64,000 nt of DNA from Clavelina lepadiformis (taxonomy: Eukaryota; Chordata; Ascidiacea; Aplousobranchia; Clavelinidae), in the NCBI RefSeq assembly GCF_947623445.1, contig NC_135243.1, positions 19,662,479 through 19,726,478 of the forward strand, given 5' to 3'. Position 1 is the first letter of the stretch; the number at the start of each line of letters is the position of its first letter. The translations under genes were made by a program, and so were the position numbers. Under the pieces are notes generated by a model. It did no database searches. It was not told the DNA's origin and saw only the letters and a program-made list of their open reading frames with translations. Shown piece after piece: positions 41,101 to 49,922 of the stretch.

Positions 41101-41558
41101 AAGAGAAACGGTCTTATAAGGTGACCTACATCTAATGCAAATTTTTCCTCATCGTCTTCTAAAATCTCCATATATCGGCAGTTAATGATCCTCCTACTCT
41201 TCATTTTACCCTGGAACATGGCCTCAAGTTGATCCTTCCTCCGCGGAAGAAACTCGTTGATGGTTCCTCTGATCCTCAGGAAGATCAATTTTTTCTCAGC
41301 GTGTGGACAAGGTGAATCAGCAGAATTTTATTCCCAGCTCATGCTATCTTATGAACGTTTAGGAATTCCATTTTATTTGTAAATTTGGCTCAACACTCGC
41401 TACATTTCAGACTTTAAAAATCTCATCAAACTTTTCACTTGCCGCGCAGGGGCGCCAAGGTGGTGAATGTAATCCGGGAAGGATCGGATCCGAAGTTGGT
41501 CAATCTTGAAGAACGACAGAAAAACTTCAAAGTCGAATGCGACTTAATCGAGGATTGA
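23130..41558 (+). CDS. RGSL/RGS22-like multi-RGS-domain protein
   Basis: A large protein with several RGS folds, related to RGSL1/RGS22 (sperm- or cilium-associated in vertebrates). I built 29 coding exons: 23130..23140, 23455..23703, 29017..29111, 30167..30275, 33836..33935, 34065..34249, 34457..34600, 34685..34843, 35360..35439, 35512..35699, 35825..35923, 36049..36435, 36615..36743, 36866..36928, 37072..37197, 37458..37671, 37892..37973, 38067..38171, 38296..38489, 38686..38803, 39052..39151, 39405..39552, 39784..39946, 40089..40227, 40469..40593, 40682..40811, 40926..41058, 41182..41311, 41450..41558. The sum is 4014 nt, exactly 1337 codons plus stop, with every junction phase-matched. 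Landmarks: VFRDYFNKFCCLPIFGQ near the N-terminus; TLSEVLRDPLHFEFFKRYMK then APLLFWKAVELLRR, an RGS-domain start near residue 842; HDGVLSIFPVLLHFWK near 1160; then a basic helix. One intron uses a GC donor. The 35440-35511 intron is 72 nt and in frame, so it may be retained. Confidence 0.85.
25058..25432. mobile_element. Decayed hAT-like element
   Basis: The left end CCTGCACAACCTAAAACGG and the right end, whose inverse reads GTCTGCACAACATACGGCCC, resemble each other. Both contain GGCCGCA-type runs typical of hAT ends. No clear 8-bp duplication remains and no transposase is visible. Confidence 0.4.
25690..25735 (-). other. tRNA-like stretch, possible SINE or pseudogene
   Basis: On the minus strand, GGTGGCTGATTGGTTAGAG then TGCTGGAC resembles a tRNA D-arm with an A box and an anticodon arm. 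No B box (GGTTCGANTCC) follows at the usual distance, so it is not a functional tRNA gene. It may be a decayed tRNA-derived SINE. Confidence 0.25.
26354..26710. mobile_element. hAT non-autonomous element with intact target duplication
   Basis: It begins CAGAGGTGGGCAAATG and ends TTTGCCCACCACTG, so the termini are inverted repeats. A perfect 8-bp duplication CTATAGAC flanks it (26346-26353 and 26711-26718). It is 357 bp long with no coding capacity and lies in an intron of the RGS-type gene. Confidence 0.95.
27297..27634. mobile_element. hAT-like element, diverged target duplication
   Basis: It begins CAGGACTTCTCAAACTTTTT and ends CAGTTTTTGAGAAGCTCTG, an inverted pair in the CAG-CTTCTCAAA class of hAT ends. 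Internal GTTGCGACCC and GCGACCCCTTG are typical of this group. The flanking octamers GGCCGGGA and GGCTAGAT match at only four positions, so it is older than the 26.4-kb copy. Confidence 0.75.
28322..28400 (+). other. tRNA A-box-like stretch
   Basis: GGTTAGCTCAATTGGAAAG fits the tRNA A box and D-loop. The expected B box and acceptor stem pairing are absent. It is probably a decayed tRNA-derived repeat. Confidence 0.2.
30276..33835. other. Second long RGS-type gene intron
   Basis: This 3.6-kb intron has no recognised exon. Besides MITE copy 2 at 31221-31451 it starts near a hAT-like end (CAGGGCTTCTCAAACTATGG, about 30487) whose partner end was not found. The rest is AT-rich unique sequence. 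Confidence 0.5.
31221..31451. mobile_element. hAT-type MITE, copy 2, in an RGS-type gene intron
   Basis: It has the same termini as copy 1 (CAATGTTCCCTCTAA and TTAGAGGGAACATTG) and is flanked by a perfect 8-bp duplication ATGTCTTG (31213-31220 and 31452-31459). Relative to copy 1 it lacks a few bases near CGCACGTGGCACGTTTGATG. It is 231 bp long and non-coding. Confidence 0.95.
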
Positions 41559-41580
41559 TTTCAAGTGTTTGTTATCGCGT

Positions 41581-41586
41581 AATAAA
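41581..41586 (+). terminator. Polyadenylation signal for the RGS-type gene
   Basis: AATAAA starts 23 nt after the stop codon at 41556-41558, giving a very short 3' untranslated region. Confidence 0.6.
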
Positions 41587-41979
41587 AAACAAAATGCAAA
41601 ATGCTTTACTCTTCTTTATCTTAATTGTAGGACTATACATAGGTTAGGTAACTTTTTTCCTTGTTGGCTGTTGCAGCAGAACAAGTTGTTGTTGTTGCTG
41701 GAAAGCGTTTGAGTGCTCATCAAAAACTAGGTGTGATCTAATGTTATCTGAATGTAAACTTACTAAAATTCTGCTTAAGGCATTAATCAAATTATCTTTA
41801 CAAAGATCGAGAAGTGTTGTTTTAAACTACTATTACATTAAATGAGTGGGATTCCAACTCTAAGATTAGTGCCCGATACTTATATTTTTGGAGGAAGGAA
41901 ACTAAAAAGATTCATTGAATTGAGATTGCTTATTATTTTGTAGAAGTATTTTAATGGACATGCGAATCAGCTATCGGTG

Positions 41980-42300
41980 ACAATGGAGTGGATAGCAAGT
42001 ACAGTTTACAGTTTAGTTTACAAGTGTAAACGCTTCAGTATGACTTTCTATTTAGCTGGTTTCACTACATATACAACAGCTCAAAGGTGAAAGTATCTTA
42101 GACTTCCTGTATGTATATAATGACGCACAATTAGTCATTCGCCCAGTTTGCTCCCCCGCGTGGTACCTTTTTCCGTATATTGAAGTTGGTTTATCGTAAA
42201 TGAGACTTATCATGCACTTTTCCTGATCATCACTTCCTGCCATAGAACCCCAGCCCTTTAGGACAGGTCGCACTGCGTGATAGATAGTCTAGTACTCTAG
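41980..42300. promoter_or_regulatory. Duplicated non-coding block upstream of receptor 1
   Basis: About 320 bp here resembles 49139-49492. The core 42116-42274 is roughly 94% identical, and a 72-bp stretch (about 42164-42235) is exact. That stretch contains GGTTTATCG and ACTTATCATG, both GATA-type sites, and TTTTCCTG, an ETS-type core. It lies about 0.95 kb before the receptor 1 ATG. It is non-coding in all frames. A shared enhancer is an inference from conservation against more diverged surroundings. Confidence 0.45.
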
Positions 42301-43223
42301 TATGTGGTCTATGCTTTATAGTGGAATTTTATTATGGGGATTGTGATACTTCCACAGTACACAGTATTGCTGTGAATAGGCCAGGCGTAAAATGAGTTTT
42401 ACAGGGAGTAACAACTTTGCAATGCTTATGATTCCATATTAAAGCTAGCTTGGCAGAAAAAAAGATACTTTGCGAACAGGCAAAAAAGTACCCAGACCGG
42501 CGATTGGGAAACACTGTTTCAGATGATCCTCTTACAATTGTTCTGAGTAACATCTCGGAATAAAAATCGCTTATATGAACCTGTTAAGTGTCATAATAGA
42601 TCGTAGAGACGAGAGATTGTAACAAGAGTCTGTTGACAGAACGGACAGACGCATTTCCCTAATATCTATAAATAGGATATCTCTGTATAATGTCAAAGAA
42701 TGCTTAAAAAAAAGGTTTCTTGTATATGAATAATTCATAAAAAAACCTTTTTTCACTGCGTTAGCATATTACTAAGCACACGCTAAGATAAAATAAATAT
42801 CACTGTAATCAACATCCAGCAGGAAAGACCGAGGAAATCACGTCTAAGAAATGCGTTCTATCCGCCACCAAAGAACAGTTAATTGCCAAGTTGGCTGTTA
42901 AAGGTTTTTAAAACATTCAAAGCCGTAAAGTACAAACATAAGTCATTACCGTTAATTAATGAAGTGACAGAAAAATTTTGATTAGCTGAGCAATGAAACG
43001 ACCAACGATGAAACGCAAAAGTAAAGATTTATAATCAAATTAAAATTGCAAAATTGTCGAACGTTATTGAAAATAGTAAAGTGTTACATAAACGCAGATA
43101 TGAAGCAACCGCTTCTGTACTGATCAAGACGCATTAACCGCTTGGTACCACTTTTCTTTTGAGGCTGTAGGTTTATCACAAAGGCATAGGTCAAGAAACA
43201 AATTATTTACGACTTTTCATGAA

Positions 43224-44333
43224 ATGGATTTTTACCATAACAACAATTCTTTACGGAATGAAAACATTTGGAATGTTACCTTGCCACCAAAAGCAGAAAG
43301 ACTGGATTGGATTTTACCGGAAGTTATCAATGTTATCCTCATTGTTCTAACGCTCTGGATCATCATCTCATTGGTTCACTTTGGATTTCGAAGCGGAAAA
43401 TGGAAAAAGACTACAAGAAATGACCAGAAATTAGACGGAGGACTAATTTATAGTTCCGTTATATTATGCGCCTTTTGCGTTCTTCTGAGGCTTGCAAACG
43501 ATCAGATTGCTTTTCACGTAGGATATAGTGACAGTAAATACGACCAAAAGCTTTGTGAGATAGTGTTCGACGGTCTCATCATTATGTATTGTCTAGTGGT
43601 GTTTTCAGTGTACATTTTCCTTTGGCTCCGGCAGAGAATGTTTTACACGAATGATATGCTTCAGTTGAAATACAATCGTTTCATCAAAGTTGCAAGTCTC
43701 ATCAGTCTACCCCTGATGTGCCTTTGCACGATTTCTGTCATTTTGGTTATGACGCTATCCATTAAACATCCTCCGTCAGCATCCGGATGCCAGTGGATTC
43801 CAACAGAAGGCGGCGTGCCATCCGTCTACTGGGTGACTGCCTGTGTTGCCATCATAACGTTCGCGCATGTAACGATGCTGGGGTTGCTCATATATCCCTT
43901 GCAAGCAAGTCAACGAGAAATGAAGTTGTTGTTATGTTCTTGCAATTGTTTCAAGAAAAAGCGTTCTCCTGAAACTTCTACTTCGCATATCGTCCTCAAT
44001 AACGGTCCTGAATCATTTGTATCCACCAAGAGCGACAATTCAAATTTGATCGTAGATTGTCCTACGCCTATACGTCAGTGTAAAATCCCCAAGAAATCCA
44101 AGACATTTCAAAGCGTGCGAAAAATAATTTTGAGAACAACAGTTCTTGCTGTAATTTCGATTTCACTCGATGCTTGTCTTTTGATTTATCTTTATCTTGA
44201 ATTGAAAAACGGCAAATTGGTGAGAATCGGGATGATCCTTTATGACACAAATTCTTTTTTGAGCTTGATTTTTGTTATTTGCTCTTTTACCGCTTACAAG
44301 AATATGCTATTTTCTCCGTTTAGAAGAAGTTGA
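43224..44333 (+). CDS. Seven-transmembrane receptor-like protein, copy 1
   Basis: A single-exon gene of 369 residues. Hydrophobic segments lie at about 31-54, 73-92, 112-135, 153-180, 201-226, 301-325 and 333-357. The N-terminus has an N-glycosylation site (NVT at 17). Cys111 before segment 3 and Cys189 in the loop before segment 5 sit where class A G-protein-coupled receptors place their disulfide. WLRQRMFYTN follows segment 3 instead of DRY, and segment 7 has LYDTNSFLSLIF in place of NPxxY. The third inner loop (227-300) carries a Cys cluster and basic residues. I do not recognise the family; it may be a lineage-specific receptor group. Ligand and coupling are unknown. Residues 17-213 are identical to copy 2. 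Confidence 0.75.
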   Translation: MDFYHNNNSLRNENIWNVTLPPKAERLDWILPEVINVILIVLTLWIIISLVHFGFRSGKWKKTTRNDQKLDGGLIYSSVILCAFCVLLRLANDQIAFHVGYSDSKYDQKLCEIVFDGLIIMYCLVVFSVYIFLWLRQRMFYTNDMLQLKYNRFIKVASLISLPLMCLCTISVILVMTLSIKHPPSASGCQWIPTEGGVPSVYWVTACVAIITFAHVTMLGLLIYPLQASQREMKLLLCSCNCFKKKRSPETSTSHIVLNNGPESFVSTKSDNSNLIVDCPTPIRQCKIPKKSKTFQSVRKIILRTTVLAVISISLDACLLIYLYLELKNGKLVRIGMILYDTNSFLSLIFVICSFTAYKNMLFSPFRRS

Positions 44334-45994
44334 TATTTTTTATGACTGCTAATATTGACATAGTAAATCACAAAATAAAAATGCATTATTGGCATTTTAT
44401 TAAAGCGTGAAGATAACCCTTATTATACGTTCGACTTTTATGACTAATCGTTGGTGTATATTTGAAAGAGTTGTGAAGAAATTTCGCTAAATGTAATGTG
44501 GACATCGTTTTATTATACTTGAGATACAATAAAATACTGCAGTGAACGAAAATCCAATGGAAGCGTATGTGTTGCCTGTTAGACTTGTTTATATCCAAGT
44601 AATAATTCAAGTATTTTTTTAAATCTGTTACTATACCAGGCTACAGCAGCGGTTCAGCGAGAAGGTTTCGCTGTTTTTAGTGGATATCATTTTAAAATTT
44701 TGTGGATGATAAGTGTTGCTGTTGGCATAGCAGAATGTATAGTTTAGTTTTTACCAAAATTAAATATAAACAAAGAAATAAATAAAGAAGTTAATAATGT
44801 CTTTGCCGTCGTTTCACAAATGGTTTGGCTTGAAAAGGAGCTCAAAAGAACTCAAACTTCTAATGTTAGGCGACGATACCCTTGTTATTTGTACCTGAAA
44901 TTGGTGGTGATTTTAATGTAGTAATGAACATTGTAGAGAACTTTGCAAATAGTTGCACTGCACCATGAACTCGCGTAAACCTTATGTTTTTAAGTCAAGT
45001 CAAGGGTAAGTCCGAAGTTACGGAACGTCCGCTTTTAAATAAAGGCTCGTAATGGAAACAGGGCGCGAGTAACATAACGGAAAGTGTGGCAATTATTGCA
45101 ACAAATTCCGCGCTTTGAAAGATTTCGCTCAAGTAAATTTTGTTTATAAATTAGAAGAAGAATTTACGATATTACTTTCCTTTTCTTATAGGCTACTTAC
45201 ACATATGGACAATGTTTGAAAACCCTCTGCTACACCATATGGTTAAAATAATGTAACAAATGTGACAATTCGTCACAAGATATATGGATATGTTTGAGCA
45301 TTTTAAGTTGTTAAATCAATTTATCATATAGTTGTCTAAACTGCGTCTCATCCTTTTATGTGTTTCTTCGTTATACAAATATCATGAGTTCTATTTGTTT
45401 ACTTGTTTTGTGTACCCATTCGTTCTGCACCATTGTGTTGTAATTTGTCTATTGAGCTGTGCTTCTTATGAAAATAATATAGCATTTGCTTTTTGTTTTT
45501 ATTGACAATTATTATTGAGTTTTGATGCGCTCACATTTTTTACCCGCACCGCAATGATGCCACCAGTTTCCCCCGCTGATTGCTAAAATCCTCGTCGCTT
45601 TTCACGTTGACACGTTCCATGTCCAAGAGTTCGTTTCATCTCTTTTGACGTGTTACGTGATGCTATAAAGATAATTAATTTGACGTAGGCCTATAATATG
45701 TTGTTGGCTCGGTAATTCTTGCGTGGTAATGTAAGGAAAATTAGCAACGACCTTTTTTCAGCAACAATGAAAACAGAATAATGTTGATAAATTAGCGGAA
45801 ATTATGCTAATTCAGCACGCTGTGATACTACACGTTTACAGCATTATCTTCTTTGCTCCTGCCTATCACCTGTTCTGCCAAAGGAAAACATGCGCATATG
45901 CGTAGGCCTACGTGTTGATAATTTCATCTAAGGTTTAATTAATGATTGTACACTGTAAGCCAAGGCATCATACAATGTGCTTTGAATGGAGAAC
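44334..45994. other. Gap downstream of receptor 1
   Basis: An AATAAA lies at 44374-44379, 40 nt after the stop. A stretch near 44555-44590 (AATGGAAGCGTATGTG) resembles one at about 54776-54810 after receptor 2, so the receptor duplication extended past the stop codon. No gene was recognised. Two TAGGCCTA octamers lie near 45684 and 45904. Confidence 0.45.
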
Positions 45995-46609
45995 AAGTTT
46001 GTTTTGAATTGAAGTTATGTCAGAAGCTGCTTAAAAATTGCTCGTTTGCCACCATAGGCGATACAGTTGAGAAATCATTGGTGTTAGTGTTGTTAACGGT
46101 ACGACCCGAAGTTGAACTTTTTTATGCAGACTAAAAACCATAGGCTAATGTTACTTAAATTTCTATTTAAACTTTGTTTTAGTTGAATAGGACGTTTTAG
46201 GTAACTGGTCATAAGAATCATATCGACTAAGCTTTTTTATTAGTCTAGGCGCATAATTAATTTTAACGCGAAAAAGCTAAAAGGAAATAGATGTCGCAGG
46301 ACTCTTAATTAAATGAAAATTGACTGCAAGCAAATACTGATGGACAGTAATTTATTGAGTAGCATTTGACGAGGAGTAGCCGGTCCGTCATGCAGCAATA
46401 TTTAAAGACCACGAAGAAAAATCATCTGTACAGGAACAAGACTCGGTTTACAGAAATCATATCAGGCAAATATATTCCAGAATTAAAGTTAAACAATGTC
46501 AATTTTATCGAATCCATTAACCCATGTACGTATAATTTTGATCAGAAATTGTAAATGTTATGACCCTTTTTATAGTCTAGGTCAGGGGTTCTTAAACTGA
46601 GGTCCGTGG
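45995..46609 (+). repeat. Tandem duplication, copy A
   Basis: The 615-bp unit starts AAGTTTGTTTTGAATTGAAG and ends in the first 27 bp of a hAT element (46583-46609, CAGGGGTTCTTAAAC). Copy B starts directly at 46610. Copy A contains a 62-codon open frame at 46366-46554 that is also open in copy B. No known domain is visible in it, so it is not called as a gene. Confidence 0.85.
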
Positions 46610-47742
46610 AAGTTTGTTTTGAATTGAAGTTATGCTACAAACTGCTTAAAATTGCTCGTTTGCCACCATAGGCGATACAGTTGAGAAATCATTGGTGTTA
46701 GTGTTGTTAACGGTACCCGAAGTTAAACTTTTTTATACAGACAAAAAACCATAGGCAAATGTTACTTAAATTTCTATTAAAACTTTGTTTTAGGTTAATA
46801 GGACGTTTTAGGTAACTGGTCAACCCTGTTCTAACTATAGGCTTGGCTTCTCCCGCACACAGTCATAGCAAAACGTGGCGTACAGTTGCATTGTTTGCTG
46901 TAGAAACTTGAAATTTGGTGACTTTTCCTAAAAAATGTTCAGCCATCTGTCCATGTTTGTTTGATAAAGTTGGATTTTGTAATTTTTGAGATATTGTGAT
47001 ATTTTCATAATTTTGCTCTTTCTCCGCATTGATGCGTATTACTCATTTAAGCACCAATAACTCGACTAACTATTCTCTTTCGTTCTCTTCTCGCGGTCAG
47101 CTGGTTTTCCACACAGCGGGGGCGCCGCGTAGCAAGAAGAATTTCTAGAAATGTGTCACTTTTAAAAATACTTAATTTACACTAAATTCACTTTCTTTAG
47201 TTTTACAATTATGATGTATACAGGAAGCCAGATGATTTTTCTACTAACCTGTAAAAATCCGATCAGTTTACGACGTATAGTTATTGAGTAATTAATGATT
47301 GAAAATGTGTGTGCGGTGTCGGCCACACCTAGTTTTTTAGTAAACTCGCGAGCCTGGTTAGGATAGGGTTAAGAATCATATCTAATACGCTTTTTTATTA
47401 GTCTAGACGCATAATTAATTTTAACGCGAAAAAGCTAAAAGGAAATAGATGTCGCAGAAGTCTTAATTAAATGAAAATCGACTGCAAGCAAATACTGATG
47501 GACAGTAATTTATTGAACAGCATTTGACGAGGAGTATCCGGTCCGTCATGCAGCAATATTTAAAAACCACGAAGAAAAATCATTTCTACAGGAACAAGAC
47601 TCGATTTACAAAAATCATATCAGGCAAATATATCCCAGAATTAAAGTTAAACATTGTCGATTTTATCGAATCCAATAACCCATATTCGCATAAATTTGAT
47701 CAGAAGTTGTAAATGTTATTTACAATTATAATTAATATTCTA
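46610..47742 (+). repeat. Tandem duplication, copy B, interrupted
   Basis: The sequence repeats copy A at about 93-95% identity. It is split by a 547-bp insertion at 46823-47369 and continues at 47370 with TAAGAATCAT. At its end copy B leads into the minisatellite and the fuller hAT element. Confidence 0.85.
46823..47369. mobile_element. 547-bp insertion with inverted termini and no target duplication
   Basis: The termini ACCCTGTTCTAAC (46823-46835) and GTTAGGATAGGGT (47357-47369) are inverted repeats with two mismatches. Copy A gives the empty site GGTCA|TAAGAATC, so the insertion is exact, between A and T, with no duplicated bases. The interior has no coding frame of note. The superfamily is unassigned; the ends resemble telomere-type TTAGGG repeats, possibly by chance. 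Confidence 0.75.
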
Positions 47743-47930
47743 GGTCAGGGGTCAGATCAGGGGCCAGGTCAGGGGTCAGGTCAGGGGTCAGGTCAGGGGT
47801 CAGGTCAGGGGTCAGGTCAGGGGTCAGGTCAGGGGTCAGGTCAGGGGTCAGGTCAGGGGTCAGGTCAGGGGTCAGGTCAGGGGTCAGGTCAGGGGTCAGG
47901 TCAGGGGTCAGGTCAGGGGTCAGGTCAAGT
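47743..47930 (+). repeat. 12-bp minisatellite
   Basis: About 15-16 copies of AGGGGTCAGGTC. The corresponding place in copy A has a single CTAGGTCAGGGG, so the array grew at the junction between the hAT target duplication and its first bases. The Gly-Ser-Gly-Gln open frame across it is a by-product of the repeat. Confidence 0.95.
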
Positions 47931-48467
47931 CAGGGGTTCTTAAACGGAGGTCTGTGGACCCCTTGGGGGTACGCCGTACGCGGACTAGTTTTAAAGGGTC
48001 CATGAAGGCCCAATGCCCAATCTTAGTGTATAATTTCAAAAATGGAATAAATATAAATAGAACCATGGCTGCTATAATCCCTTTTGCGACCTCATATTTA
48101 TGTGAGTCAGTATTTTCATCCTCAGTTACTATCAAAACAAAGAGTCGAAACCGGTTGGATGCAAGGGATGACGTGCGTGTTGCTCTATCAAAGACGAAGC
48201 CACAATTTCATGTTCTTGTTGAAGACAAACAGCAGCATCCTTCCCATAAATGAGATTAAATCGAAGATATTGATAAACAAATTGCATTCGCTGTTCTTTA
48301 AATTAAATAAAAAATAAATTTTATTACCAATTCATTTTAATTTTATTGCGTTATGTCCAATTCATGCAGTTCAAAAAAATTTTCTCGGGCTAGGCCACAA
48401 AGGGGGTCCCACAAACCAAAAATATTTTTTAGGGGTCCGCGGTAAAAAAAACGTTTAAGAACCTCTG
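47931..48467 (+). mobile_element. Internally deleted hAT element (ZBED-like)
   Basis: The termini CAGGGGTTCTTAAACG and CGTTTAAGAACCTCTG are inverted repeats. The right flank GTCTAGAT (48468-48475) matches GTCTAGGT, which precedes the same hAT end in copy A (46575-46582), at 7 of 8 positions. This fits an old 8-bp duplication. The element keeps only the C-terminal part of a transposase and cannot move by itself. Confidence 0.9.
48060..48253 (+). pseudogene. hAT transposase C-terminal fragment
   Basis: The reading frame LCESVFSSSVTIKTKSRNRL then DARDDVRVALSKTKP is the C-terminal dimerisation region of hAT transposases of the ZBED5 type. The catalytic core and the BED zinc finger are absent, so this is a remnant. 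The upstream part of the open frame is not transposase-like. Confidence 0.85.
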
Positions 48468-49138
48468 GTCTAGATACTGTATATTCTAACTTAACAGTAT
48501 TCTGACTAAAGCCATTATTTCATTTCACATGTTTGCTGACGTTTTTAAACATTTCTAAAACTAACTTTTACAGTAAATGATTATTCCTAATCAATTTCAA
48601 CTGAACAGTGAGCAGTCATTAATTAATTATTTAAAATTATCTTCTTTTTTAAAAATTTAATGTCTGCGAGACAAAAAATACGCAATAATTAAATCGAGTA
48701 TTATATTAACTGTCATCAGTTAGCTAGATAAGTATTTTACTCGCTCATGTCATCAACACTTTGCAAGCTAAAATGAGATTGCCGTGATGAACTACATAGC
48801 CTTTAGTCAGTTTAGTGATTGATAGATATTATGACCTTATTCTAGTCCAACAGTGCGATTCAGAAATGCGTGTGATTGTTTTTCACTACAATAATCTGAA
48901 TTTCGATTAAATGCCAACGGAAATGACTTGGTGTCTGGGCATAAACTGCTGTGGTTAAGTAGTTATAATTGTTTAGGGGGAATTTCAACATAAATATGAG
49001 TGCCAAATATTTACGCTTTTTGTGACGTTTATTTCTGTCTTAAAAAAACTTGAAAAGTTTCGTTAAACAAGGATCGTTAAACGTATTGTTTTGTGAAATT
49101 ATTTTTATGCCCATGCCAAGCATCTATATACTGAGGTC

Positions 49139-49492
49139 ACAATGGAGTGGATAGCGTATGTTTTTCACACACCACTATGGTGCCGGAATTTATCTAAGCC
49201 AAACGCTTCAGCGTGATTTCCTATTTTGCCAGTTTTAGCACAGTATGGCACATAAAAAGTTCATACGTAAACGTGCTTTAAATTTCCTGTTTATAATGAC
49301 GCACAATTAGTCATTCGCCCTGGTCGTTCCCCCGCCTGGGACCTTTTTCCGTATATTGAAGTTGGTTTATCGTAAATGAGACTTATCATGCACTTTTCCT
49401 GATCATCACTTCTTGTCATAGAACCCCAGCCCTTTAGGACAGGTCGCACTGCGAGGTACCTAGTCTAGTATGTGGCCTATGCTCTATAGTTA
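49139..49492. promoter_or_regulatory. Duplicated non-coding block upstream of receptor 2
   Basis: The partner of 41980-42300. The core 49292-49450 contains the same exact 72-bp stretch with two GATA-type and one ETS-type motif. It lies about 3.7 kb before the receptor 2 ATG, further than in copy 1. Confidence 0.45.
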
Positions 49493-49796
49493 AATACCTT
49501 TTGTCCTTATACGCTGAAGCTGTATATGTGCTTATACACTATATATTCTAGTTATATTATATATATTATTAGTTAGTTATATTTTAGTTATGTTGTATAT
49601 TTTATTATATTAGTTATATTTTAGTTATGTTAGTAATTTACATAGTAAGTAATTTATAAGTTTGAGCAGAATTTCAAGGACCAAGCTGCTGCAGTTCTTG
49701 CCACCCCGTGCCACATAACGCGTAATAACTTTGCAATCACACAAACAATTAACATTTTTGAATTAAATTATAAATAATTTTACGCGGTTGGTTCAG

Positions 49797-49922
49797 GCAT
49801 CATTTATGCTTGAGCTCGAAAGAATCTCCGCCGATCCTCACAATGTTTACCTTTACCCAAAGAGCATGGACATTCAGTCCAACACTGATCAGAACATATT
49901 TGCATTTACAGTACTTCAGTAA
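49797..49922 (+). CDS. Possible isolated terminal exon, unrecognised
   Basis: A GGTTCAG acceptor-like site is followed by a 41-codon frame (ASFMLELERISADPHNVYLY and onward) ending in TAA. Its amino-acid composition looks protein-like against an AT-rich background. No upstream exon was found and no family is recognised. It may be a pseudogene piece. Confidence 0.2.
   Translation, partial: ASFMLELERISADPHNVYLYPKSMDIQSNTDQNIFAFTVLQ

Noticed and set aside
46366..46554. 62-codon frame kept open in both tandem copies as a possible gene
   Set aside because: The copies are 93-95% identical, so shared openness is expected after a recent duplication; no domain or regulatory context was seen.
46823..47369. 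Interstitial telomere sequence
   Set aside because: Only two imperfect TTAGGG-like units occur, at the inverted termini; there is no array.
47713..47943. 76-codon Gly-Ser-Gly-Gln repeat protein
   Set aside because: It is a translation of the 12-bp minisatellite and has no independent coding evidence.
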